Of a stretch of 64,000 nt of DNA, positions 1 through 7,599 are shown piece after piece. The position numbers and the translations under genes are program-made. How positions within the stretch are numbered: the stretch's first letter is position 1; the number at the start of each line of letters is the position of its first letter. Source of the stretch: an uncultured Eubacteriales bacterium (GTDB lineage: Bacteria; Bacillota; Clostridia; Oscillospirales; Acutalibacteraceae); assembly GCA_934546985.1 (NCBI GenBank), contig CAKTEE010000001.1:186001-250000 (forward strand), given 5' to 3'. The notes under the pieces are model-generated. The model was not told where the DNA came from and made no database searches. It was given only the letters and a program-made list of their open reading frames with translations.

Positions 1-1445
1 CAGGTAAACATGCCAATATCCGTATATAACCGGGCGGTAGAATCATTATAGTTTCCGGTTCCCATGTGCACATAACGGCGGATGCCGTCGTCTTCCCTTC
101 GGACAACAAGCAGGATTTTACAGTGGGTTTTCAGGCCTTTCAGACCATAGATAACATGACAGCCTGCACGTTCCAGTTTTTTTGCCCAATGGATATTATT
201 TTCTTCATCAAAACGTGCCTTAAGTTCTACAAGTACAGTGACTTGTTTTCCGTTTTCAGCAGCCTTCATAAGCGCGGCAATAATGGGGGAATTACCGCTG
301 ACACGATATAACGTTTGCTTGATTGCAAGAACATCAGGATCCTCCGCCGCTTTACGGATGAAATTGACAACACAGTCAAAGCTTTCATAAGGATGATGTA
401 CTAAACGGTCCTTTTCACGTATTGCCTCAAAAATATCTGTAACGCCCCAAAAGTCAGCAGGTGTTGCCGGTTTAATCGGCGGCAGGCGCAATTCATCAAA
501 GCCTTGCAAAAAGCTGAATTTCATCCAAACATTTAAATCCAGCGGGCCGGCACATTCATAAATTTCTTTTTCCCGAATGCCCAGCATTTTTACAAGGAAT
601 TTTCTGGTTTCTTCATCACTTCTGGTAGGAATTTCCAACCGAACGGGTTTGCCGCGTTTTCGGTTACGGATAGACTTTTCAATTTCTATCAGCAAATCTT
701 CCGCTTCTTCATCTATGGAAAGGTCAGAATTTCGGGTAATCCGGAACGGGCAAACGGCTTTAATTTCATGCAGTTCCAAAAGTTCAGAAAGATGTTCGAT
801 AATCAGGTCTTCCAGCAAAAGGAACGCTTTACCTTCCTGACAGGGCAATTCTACAAGGCGCGGCATAATTGCCGGAACCTGAACCACAGCAAAACAGTCT
901 TCATGATTCTCATCGTTTTTTAAACGGATGGCAATATTCAGGGATTTGTTTGAAAGGAAGGGGAACGGACGGCTTAAATCAATCGCAAGAGGGGTAAGGA
1001 CAGGAAAAAGAATGCGATGAAAATAATCATCCGTATGCTGCCGCTGTACCTGATTCATATCGTCAGGTTTTAGAATTTGAATGTTATATTTTCGGAGTGC
1101 AGGGAAAATGGAGCGGGTCAGGCAAGTGTATTGCCGTTCTGTAAATTCATGTGTTTTTTCATATATTTTTTCCAGCTGCATTTGCGGCGTAAGTCCTGCG
1201 GGATCCGGTTCCTGATAACCGGATTTTGCCTGTTCCTTTAAACCTGCCACCCGAACCATAAAAAATTCGTCCATATTGGAGGCAGTAATAGCAAGAAATT
1301 TTAAGCGTTCCAATACAGGATTTTCTTTTCTGTATGCTTCTTCCAGCACTCTTGCGTCAAAATCAAGCCAGCTTAACTCACGGTTGGTAAATGGAAATTT
1401 TTTCTTTTGTGTTTTATTTTTTTTCGTTTCTGTTTTGTCACTCAT
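1..1445 (-). CDS. ppk: Polyphosphate kinase 1, N-terminal two thirds (cut by window edge)
   Basis: The reading frame runs open from an ATG at 1445 to the left edge (481 codons), so the C-terminus is missing. A GGGAGG ribosome binding site lies at about 1453-1458. The N-terminus carries a Lys-rich stretch followed by FTNRELSWLDFDARVLEEA, the usual start of the PPK1 N domain; NMDEFFMVRVAGL, VLTPLAID and the head-domain stretch IKQTLYRVSG follow. PPK1 polymerises the terminal phosphate of ATP into polyphosphate and autophosphorylates on a His; that residue should lie near or beyond the edge and was not confirmed. The exopolyphosphatase gene ppx lies 35 bases upstream on the same strand, so the two probably form a polyphosphate synthesis/degradation operon. 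Confidence 0.93.
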   Translation of the reverse strand, partial: MSDKTETKKNKTQKKKFPFTNRELSWLDFDARVLEEAYRKENPVLERLKFLAITASNMDEFFMVRVAGLKEQAKSGYQEPDPAGLTPQMQLEKIYEKTHEFTERQYTCLTRSIFPALRKYNIQILKPDDMNQVQRQHTDDYFHRILFPVLTPLAIDLSRPFPFLSNKSLNIAIRLKNDENHEDCFAVVQVPAIMPRLVELPCQEGKAFLLLEDLIIEHLSELLELHEIKAVCPFRITRNSDLSIDEEAEDLLIEIEKSIRNRKRGKPVRLEIPTRSDEETRKFLVKMLGIREKEIYECAGPLDLNVWMKFSFLQGFDELRLPPIKPATPADFWGVTDIFEAIREKDRLVHHPYESFDCVVNFIRKAAEDPDVLAIKQTLYRVSGNSPIIAALMKAAENGKQVTVLVELKARFDEENNIHWAKKLERAGCHVIYGLKGLKTHCKILLVVRREDDGIRRYVHMGTGNYNDSTARLYTDIGMFT

Positions 1446-1480
1446 AGTGTTTCCTCCCAGTGAAAGGATTCTTCGCGCTT

Positions 1481-3040
1481 TTATTTCAGCAGCAGGGTTT
1501 TAATAACCAGTTCGGGCGTGATGCCGAAAACCTCCTGAAAGAAAGGAGCGCATTCTTTAAACGCCCATTTTTCCAAATAGAGGCTTTGGTCGCTGATTGC
1601 AGTAATGGTAATTTTATCATCAGTAAGTTTTACTTTAATTTCATTGACTTTACTTTTATGTGATTTATCCATTGCATTTGCCATACGCAGGATTGCCGCA
1701 AGTTTGGAAACCATAAGCCGCTGTTGTTCCGACATAGTGAAAAAACCGGGTGTACCTGTAGTGGGAATATGTGTTTCACTATATTGTGTAATTTGTGCAA
1801 TCAGCGAAATTTCTCCCTCGGTTAAACCGTAAATGGCAGAATTTTTAATCAGATAATAAGAGCTTAAATGATGATTGCGGGAGTTAACGTAATACCCGCA
1901 GTCATGCAGTTTTGCCGCAAGCTCCAGTAACAGCCTTTCGTGGGATGTTAGACCGTGTATTTTTTTCATGCGGTCAAAAATGATGCAGGAAAGTGTAGCT
2001 GCCGTTTGGCAATGCTTTATGTCGGAATGATAGTGCTGTGCGATACGGTCCGCGCAGGCAAGTGCATTCGTACGGATATGCACGGCATATGCCTTGGCGT
2101 CCGCTGGCGTCAGCATTTGGTGCAGTAAAGCGTCGGATAATTTAATCTGCGGAGCTGTTATAATTTCTGCCTGTGTGAACTCGGCGAGCTTGCAGTAAAT
2201 TGCTACACCGGCATACAGAATTTCCGCTTCATCATAGGAAAGGTTATACTGTAACGCAATGGTTTCTGTTGAAAGCGTGCGGATAGATTTATATAGGGAG
2301 TGCAGGTCTTTTTTGCGGATTTGATATATCCCGTTATCATCCTGACCGCCGCACAGCAATGCGATAGATTCTGTGTCTGTGCCAGTTACAAATAAACTGC
2401 CGATACCTTGTGCGAATTCTTCTGATACCAGTCCTAAAGTGTTTTCCATGTATTCTTCTACAGAGGGGAAAGGATCATCTGTTTCATTTTCCAGTTCACG
2501 CAGCATGTCGCCTAACCGAAGGGAACCAAGATTAATGTTCTGGCTGTATTCAATTTTGCCATGAATACAGTGCGCAATACCGATAGAACCTGTACCGATA
2601 TAGGAAAGCAGGGCATTTTCCACGCTGTGTTCTGCAGTTTTATTCAACAGCCGCAGTACAGTATCATAAATTAACGCTTTTTCCTGACTGTCCTCTAAAA
2701 TATCAACTTTCATTCCGGTTTGGATACGGAGCTGGTCAACGACATATGAGCGGTTCACTGCACTGCGCAGAGCGCTGGTGGCGACAACCCGGTAGTTTGC
2801 GATTCCGTATTCACTCATGAGCTTTGAAAAACCTTTTAATCTTGCGGAAATTTCTTTTAAGGTGTCAAAAGTAACCTTGCCGGTAGAAAAAACTTCGTGC
2901 CCTAATGCAATAGGTGTTTCCAGAATATCAAGGTCTTTTATACCGCCGGTCAGTTTATCTGCCTGAGCAACACGCATTTTTATGTTATTAGAACCGATTT
3001 CAATAACCGCGACAGGATGTTTATATTTTCGTTTATCCAT
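1481..3040 (-). CDS. ppx: Exopolyphosphatase, Ppx/GppA family
   Basis: 519 residues. The start chosen is the ATG at 3040, because a GGAGG at 3049-3053 lies 8 bases upstream; an in-frame ATG at 3073 lacks such a site. The N-terminal ASKHA-type phosphatase domain begins with VAVIEIGSNNIKMRVAQ and has the glycine loop SYIGTGSIGIA near residue 155. The C-terminal part (roughly 310-519) is an HD-like domain with AAKLHDCGYYVNSRNHHLSS. Ppx hydrolyses terminal phosphates of polyphosphate, and GppA paralogs also act on pppGpp; the context with ppk favours polyphosphate. One oddity is SYIGTG where the family often has a DxGGGS-type phosphate loop, so substrate preference is uncertain. Confidence 0.88.
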   Translation of the reverse strand: MDKRKYKHPVAVIEIGSNNIKMRVAQADKLTGGIKDLDILETPIALGHEVFSTGKVTFDTLKEISARLKGFSKLMSEYGIANYRVVATSALRSAVNRSYVVDQLRIQTGMKVDILEDSQEKALIYDTVLRLLNKTAEHSVENALLSYIGTGSIGIAHCIHGKIEYSQNINLGSLRLGDMLRELENETDDPFPSVEEYMENTLGLVSEEFAQGIGSLFVTGTDTESIALLCGGQDDNGIYQIRKKDLHSLYKSIRTLSTETIALQYNLSYDEAEILYAGVAIYCKLAEFTQAEIITAPQIKLSDALLHQMLTPADAKAYAVHIRTNALACADRIAQHYHSDIKHCQTAATLSCIIFDRMKKIHGLTSHERLLLELAAKLHDCGYYVNSRNHHLSSYYLIKNSAIYGLTEGEISLIAQITQYSETHIPTTGTPGFFTMSEQQRLMVSKLAAILRMANAMDKSHKSKVNEIKVKLTDDKITITAISDQSLYLEKWAFKECAPFFQEVFGITPELVIKTLLLK

Positions 3041-3314
3041 ATGAAATTCCTCCGGGCGGATGAACTGAGGCATATGTAGTGGCTTTTTACCTTTAGTGTA
3101 TCCGCAGAATAGAAAATGATTCTTTTTTAATTCTATATCGTTTGTAACTGATAAAGCCGATATTTATTTCTAATTTTTATATTATAAATTATATATTATT
3201 TTTACAAAAAAACAAATAAAAATTTTGTATTTTAACATAATTTTACATTCTCTTGTTTTTCATTCGATAGAAGGCTATAATAAATAAAAATGTAGTGAAA
3301 TGGATGAAACATAT

Positions 3315-4037
3315 ATGCCCAGATTTTTTGTTGAAGATATTTGTGGGGAAAATTTTATCATTACCGGTGAAAATGCGCGGCATATTGCAAAATCTTTGCG
3401 TATGCGGGCAGGTGAAATGATTACGGTGAGCGATGGCAAAGGAATGGATTACGGCTGTGAAATTACAGAAGTAAATGATGCCGGTGTTCGTGTGAAAAAT
3501 TTGTATCATCAGCCGTCTAATGTGGAAGCGAGTATAAACGTAACTTTATATCAGGGGTTGCCCAAAGGCGATAAAATGGACTATATTGTCCAAAAAGCCG
3601 TTGAGTTAGGGGTATGTAAAATAGTTCCTGTGTTAACAGAACGTTCTGTATCCCGTCCGGATGCAAGGTCAGCTGCAAAAAAACAGGAACGATGGCAAAA
3701 AATTGCCGGTGAAGCGGCGAAGCAAAGCGGCAGGGGAATGATTCCTGTAGTAGAATCCGTAATACCGTTTAACAAAATCAAGTGGGAAGATTGTGAAACG
3801 CTTAAAGTATTATTCTATGAAGGTGGCGGTGTTCCCATGCAGAATGTAATGGGAAATTATCCTGACCGAATTGGGCTGTTTATTGGGCCAGAGGGCGGAT
3901 GGGAGAAAAGTGAGGTTATGGTTTTGAAATCTGCCGGTGCAAAAATAGCAACGTTGGGGCCGCGTATTCTCCGTACGGAAACAGCACCCCTTGCGGCGCT
4001 GTCGGTGATAATGTTTCTTACAGGAAATTTAGGCTGA
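3315..4037 (+). CDS. rsmE: 16S rRNA (uracil1498-N3)-methyltransferase
   Basis: 240 residues from the ATG at 3315, which gives the family-typical start MPRFFVEDI; an ATG at 3300 would add five residues. Neither start has a strong ribosome binding site. RsmE is a SPOUT-class methyltransferase that methylates U1498 of 16S rRNA using S-adenosylmethionine. An N-terminal PUA-like RNA-binding part (1-70) is followed by the SPOUT domain with YQGLPKGDKMDYIVQKAVELGV, FIGPEGGW and LGPRILRTETAPLAAL, the trefoil-knot cofactor-binding motifs. The gene is followed closely by a hairpin terminator and appears monocistronic. Confidence 0.95.
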   Translation: MPRFFVEDICGENFIITGENARHIAKSLRMRAGEMITVSDGKGMDYGCEITEVNDAGVRVKNLYHQPSNVEASINVTLYQGLPKGDKMDYIVQKAVELGVCKIVPVLTERSVSRPDARSAAKKQERWQKIAGEAAKQSGRGMIPVVESVIPFNKIKWEDCETLKVLFYEGGGVPMQNVMGNYPDRIGLFIGPEGGWEKSEVMVLKSAGAKIATLGPRILRTETAPLAALSVIMFLTGNLG

Positions 4038-4041
4038 AAAG

Positions 4042-4086
4042 TAAAAATCCACCGTCAGGGAAAATCCCCGGCAGTGGATTTTTTAT
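4042..4086 (+). terminator. Rho-independent terminator after rsmE
   Basis: An AAAAATCCAC arm pairs with GTGGATTTTT across an inner CCGTCAGGGA/TCCCCGG stem, followed by a T-run. It lies directly after the rsmE stop codon. Confidence 0.85.
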
Positions 4087-4109
4087 CTTAAAATTTAGGA
4101 TGGGCAAAA

Positions 4110-4351
4110 TTAATTTTGAAAGGAAAACTGCTCAATAAACATCCCTTCATCCTCTGGGGATTTGCAGTCCAGGTTAACAGAAATAGAACCATTGTGTATC
4201 GTTTCCAAAAGCATTTTAATTCCAAGAAGCTGACTGTGTACGTTTTTCATATTCAAAGTATCGCTGTATTCCGTTAGGAGATAGACGTCTTCTTTTGTTT
4301 TTTCAATCAAGTGGATAAGTTTTGCTGGATCAACTTAGAATGCTTAATCAT
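4110..4351 (-). pseudogene. Small hypothetical gene, apparently frameshifted
   Basis: An ATG at 4351 with a GGAAG-type ribosome binding site starts the short peptide MIKHSKLIQQNLST, which stops after 14 codons. The next frame continues as LIEKTKEDVYLLTEYSDTL and on to a stop at 4110, about 66 residues from a TTG at 4310. Read together across a one-base shift near 4310-4315 the two pieces form one plausible soluble protein of about 80 residues. I do not recognise the family. It could be a decayed gene, a sequencing error, or a real short protein starting at the TTG. Confidence 0.35.
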
Positions 4352-5212
4352 AAAAACTTCCCGTATAAAAGCGAACTATCTTTACCTACTGCTTTTATAC
4401 TATTATTATACTGCGTAAAGCCTTGAAATACAAGGGTTTACAGGTGATTTGGCTATTTTTGGAGTTTAGGCCAGATTGTCGGGGAAGAAAAATATTCTTT
4501 TGTAATATTTGACCAGAAGTTAGCTGTAAAATTATTTAAAATAACGATTTTGTATTTTGCTTGTTCAATTTTCGTAGATAATGGAGAAAAAACGCATGGT
4601 TCTTCATAATTTGTTTTTATTTCTTTAAAGGATTATACATGGGCTATTATTTATTTAGCAATAATTTAACGGTATACTATAAGCACAGTTTAGATACAGG
4701 CCATTTAAACTGGAATTACTTGCTTTGAGATTTCTTTTTTCCCACTCCTTTTGTTGGTACGGGCCGGATATTTATATATCCGGCAACCGTATTTCAAATT
4801 TCATAATTTGTTAAAATTTTAGTTATAGAATCATAATGTTTCTTTTGTAGAATAAAGATGCTGACAGGAAAGATTTAACTGTCACCTTAAATTTGCTTAC
4901 AAGATTAGCCAAGTGCTAAGAATGTTTTTTCTTTTTCTCCTCTCTCTTTTGCAAAAAAGGCGCCGCAAGGTGTCTTTTTTGCTTTTAGAAATAATTTCAG
5001 ATAGGTTTTACTGAGAATAGAAATTTAGTATATGTGATAAAACATATGCGGATAAATAAAATTCAATGAAACGTTAATGAGAATATTACCTTTCTGTATT
5101 ATTTTTGCAATATTTATTGTTTATTCTTTAAATAAACCCAATAGGAATTATTTTAATTATAAATGTCATTTGTTTTGACTTTTTCATTGTTTTAATCCCT
5201 CTCTGAGAATTT
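4352..5212. other. AT-rich stretch without a clear gene; possible noncoding RNA
   Basis: About 860 bases with no convincing coding frame. It holds a perfect 9-bp hairpin at 4763-4784 (GCCGGATAT/ATATCCGGC), a smaller one around 4862-4882 (TGACAG/CTGTCA) and a plus-strand terminator at 4953-4980. That arrangement would suit one or more small RNAs ending near 4980, but I could not match the sequence to a known RNA family. Confidence 0.4.
4953..4981 (+). terminator. Rho-independent terminator with no upstream gene
   Basis: AAAAAAGGCGCC pairs with GGTGTCTTTTTT around a GCAA tetraloop (12 bp including two G-U pairs), ending in a T-run. No protein gene on the plus strand precedes it for about 900 bases, so it probably ends a noncoding transcript. 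Confidence 0.75.
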
Positions 5213-5258
5213 AACGAAGGAACGCATTTTCATTATTGAAAATGCGTTCCTTCGTTTT
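5213..5258. terminator. Strong bidirectional terminator
   Basis: A perfect 19-bp inverted repeat (arms 5213-5231 and 5238-5256, six-base loop) sits just beyond the 3' end of the LysR gene. T-runs on both sides suit termination of lysR on the minus strand and of any plus-strand transcript from the preceding gap. Confidence 0.88.
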
Positions 5259-5276
5259 TAGCTAATCAAAAAAGAT

Positions 5277-6143
5277 TTATTTTAAGGTTTGTTCAAAAAT
5301 TTTTTCCAGTACAGGGCGGCGTATATCCCCTTTGCGATAAACATAGCATAAAGCGTGTGTTAGATCAAAATCTTTTAAAGCAAGGGCGCAGAGTTTCCCA
5401 TGTTCTAATTCTGTTTTAACGACGGCTTCATAAACAAAAGTAACTGCTGACGAATGTTGAATTAATTTTTTTATCAGCACAAAGCTGCCAAGTTCGGTTA
5501 CCTGTGCAAAGCTTTTTGCTTCGGCGTTTTGCAGGTGTAGCCAGTTTTCAAATACTTCCCGGGTACCGGAATTCGGTTCTCTGAGGATAATGGGATATTG
5601 CTGAAGTTCTTCTAAAGAAATTGTTTTTCCGGCAAGCGGATGTTTAACGGAAGCAACAGGTAAAAAACGTGCTTGACAGAAAACATGAGATTCAAATAAA
5701 GCGGAATGAAATAAACCTTCAATAAATGCACAGTCAAGCTTACCCGTACGCAGTGCTTCCAACAAATGCGCCGTGTTGCCGACGGTTACGCGGATGCGTT
5801 CGCCGCTGGACAGCATTTGATTTATCAGTATTTCAGGCAGGTAGTAGTCGGCAATGGAAAGCGTTGCGCCAATGCGCAGGGGTTCTATGGTATTATGCAG
5901 TAATTGAGAAAAACAGCGTTCGTTTGCACGCTGAAGGCTTAAATATTCATACAGCAAATTGCCTTCATTGGTTAAGTGCATTGCTTTATGTGTACTGTCA
6001 ATAAGTTTACAGCCGTAATGTGTTTCCAGTTTGTGAATATGTTGGCTTACAGCTGGTTGCGTTAAATGGAGGGTTTCCGCAGCAGCGGTAAAGCTATTTA
6101 ATTCAGCAACCCGCAGGAAGGTTTCAATTTTAGCGTCCAGCAA
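5277..6143 (-). CDS. LysR-family transcriptional regulator, probably of the chromate transporter pair
   Basis: 288 residues from a TTG at 6143 with GGAGG at 6151-6155 seven bases upstream. An N-terminal winged helix-turn-helix (FTAAAETLHLTQPAVSQHIHKLE, residues 18-40) is followed by a periplasmic-binding-protein-like effector domain with IGATLSIADYYLPEIL. It is transcribed divergently from the two ChrA-like genes, the usual layout for a LysR regulator controlling its neighbour. The 112-base intergenic region is very AT-rich and contains the inverted repeat ATTATAA/TTATAAT at 6157-6177, a candidate T-N11-A type site. The inducer is unknown. Confidence 0.9.
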   Translation of the reverse strand: MLDAKIETFLRVAELNSFTAAAETLHLTQPAVSQHIHKLETHYGCKLIDSTHKAMHLTNEGNLLYEYLSLQRANERCFSQLLHNTIEPLRIGATLSIADYYLPEILINQMLSSGERIRVTVGNTAHLLEALRTGKLDCAFIEGLFHSALFESHVFCQARFLPVASVKHPLAGKTISLEELQQYPIILREPNSGTREVFENWLHLQNAEAKSFAQVTELGSFVLIKKLIQHSSAVTFVYEAVVKTELEHGKLCALALKDFDLTHALCYVYRKGDIRRPVLEKIFEQTLK

Positions 6144-6156
6144 AAGGATTCCTCCG

Positions 6157-6177
6157 ATTATAATAAAAATTTATAAT
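6157..6177. promoter_or_regulatory. Candidate LysR operator between lysR and chrA genes
   Basis: ATTATAA and TTATAAT halves are separated by 7 bases in the divergent intergenic region next to the lysR ribosome binding site. The base composition is extreme here, so a chance palindrome is possible. Confidence 0.3.
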
Positions 6178-6255
6178 ATATATAATATCATAATTTGAAT
6201 TTATATAAAAGCTATGTTATGCTGATTTCAGAAAAAAGATGGGAGTGGAAAAGAT

Positions 6256-6843
6256 ATGGAACGAAAACAAGAGAAACATGTATTATGGAAACTGTTCCGT
6301 TCTACGTTTGCACTCAGCGCATGCACGTTTGGCGGAGGCTTTGTTATTGTATCGCTGATGAAAAAGCAGTTTGTAGAAAAATTTAAATGGCTGGAAGAAG
6401 ATGAAATGCTGGATGTTACAGCAATTGCACAATCTTCCCCAGGACCCATCCCCGTAAATGCATCGGTGATTCTGGGATATCGCATGGCGGGAGTTTTGGG
6501 TTCTTTTGTGGCTGTACTCGGTACAATTTTGCCGCCTATGATTATTATTTCAGTCATTGCCGTATTTTATGAGCAATTCCGTTCTAATGTCTATATTGCA
6601 ACTGCTTTACAGGTAATGCGTGCGGGGGTAGCGGCAGTCATATTTGATGTTGTGCTGAACCTTGCAAAAAATGTGTGCAAAACCCGGCGGTTACTTTATA
6701 TCAGTTTGATGTGTGCTGCCTTTTTCTGTGCAGTTGTGTTGAATATAAGCGCTATGCTGATTATTCTTGCCTGTCTTATGGTTGGATTAATTGACCTTTT
6801 TGTCAGCCTGTTTCATGAAAAAAGGAGGGACGAGTCCGTATGA
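6256..6843 (+). CDS. Chromate transporter family, first half-length subunit
   Basis: 195 residues. ATG at 6256 is preceded by GGGAGTGG. It has the short-chain CHR domain hallmarks: LSACTFGGGFVIVSLM near the N-terminus, then DVTAIAQSSPGPIPVNASVILGYR and several hydrophobic helices. Short CHR proteins act in pairs as an antiparallel heterodimer equivalent to full-length ChrA. The next gene encodes the partner and overlaps by four bases (ATGA), implying translational coupling. Chromate efflux is the characterised role of the family; the natural substrate here may be another anion. Confidence 0.88.
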   Translation: MERKQEKHVLWKLFRSTFALSACTFGGGFVIVSLMKKQFVEKFKWLEEDEMLDVTAIAQSSPGPIPVNASVILGYRMAGVLGSFVAVLGTILPPMIIISVIAVFYEQFRSNVYIATALQVMRAGVAAVIFDVVLNLAKNVCKTRRLLYISLMCAAFFCAVVLNISAMLIILACLMVGLIDLFVSLFHEKRRDESV

Positions 6844-7409
6844 TATTGATAAAATTATTTTTTAGTTTTATACAGGTAGGCTTGTTTTCTGTCGGCGGTG
6901 GTTATGCGGCCATTCCGTTGATTCAGGATCAAATTGTGCAGGTGCATGGATTGATGACCATGGAAGAGTTTACAGATTTGATTACAATTGCAGAAATGAC
7001 GCCGGGGCCGATTTCAATTAATTCTGCGACTTTTGTTGGAACACGTTTGGCGGGAATTCCGGGTGCAGTCATTTGTACCATTGGTTGTATTTTGCCCTCT
7101 TTCATCATTTGTTTTGCTCTCGCATTTTTTTATTATAAATACCGCAATTTCGGAGGGGTACAGATTGTATTATCTGCTTTGCGGCCGGCGGTTGTTGCGA
7201 TGATTGCTTCTGCCGGATTGTCTATTCTTCTGCTTGGTTTGTTTAATTCCGGTATTGGCGCTATCCAGCTTGAGAACTTCCGTGTGGTAGAGGCTGGTAT
7301 ATTTATAGGTGCATTGTTTTTGCTGCGAAAATATAAGCTTAACGCCATTACAGTTATTTTAGGGTCAGGCGTAGTAGGTACGTTGATTTATCTGCCGGCA
7401 TTGTTGTAA
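6840..7409 (+). CDS. Chromate transporter family, second half-length subunit
   Basis: 189 residues, starting inside the stop region of the preceding gene. It repeats the CHR domain pattern: VGLFSVGGGYAAIPLI near residue 12, then DLITIAEMTPGPISINSATFVGTR, followed by hydrophobic helices. The two genes are homologous halves and probably make a heteromeric transporter. The gene ends about 100 bases before a hairpin shared with the convergent feoB. Confidence 0.88.
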   Translation: MILIKLFFSFIQVGLFSVGGGYAAIPLIQDQIVQVHGLMTMEEFTDLITIAEMTPGPISINSATFVGTRLAGIPGAVICTIGCILPSFIICFALAFFYYKYRNFGGVQIVLSALRPAVVAMIASAGLSILLLGLFNSGIGAIQLENFRVVEAGIFIGALFLLRKYKLNAITVILGSGVVGTLIYLPALL

Positions 7410-7508
7410 AATCGGCAATGAAAATTAATGAGGCTTATATAACAATTCTATTTCAGTTTGTTTAAAACTGTATTGAGTATGATATTTGAAAAACAATGTT
7501 ATTACCAT

Positions 7509-7551
7509 ATAAAGGGGTACTAAAGACATTTATGCCTTTAGTACCCCTTTA
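7509..7551. terminator. Hairpin between convergent chrA and feoB genes
   Basis: A perfect 17-bp inverted repeat (7509-7525 with 7535-7551). The flanking T-runs are short on both strands, but the position between convergent genes fits a bidirectional terminator. Confidence 0.7.
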
Positions 7552-7599
7552 TGACGTGTGCAATATCACTTTAGAAAAATCAATGTATATATTCTACGC

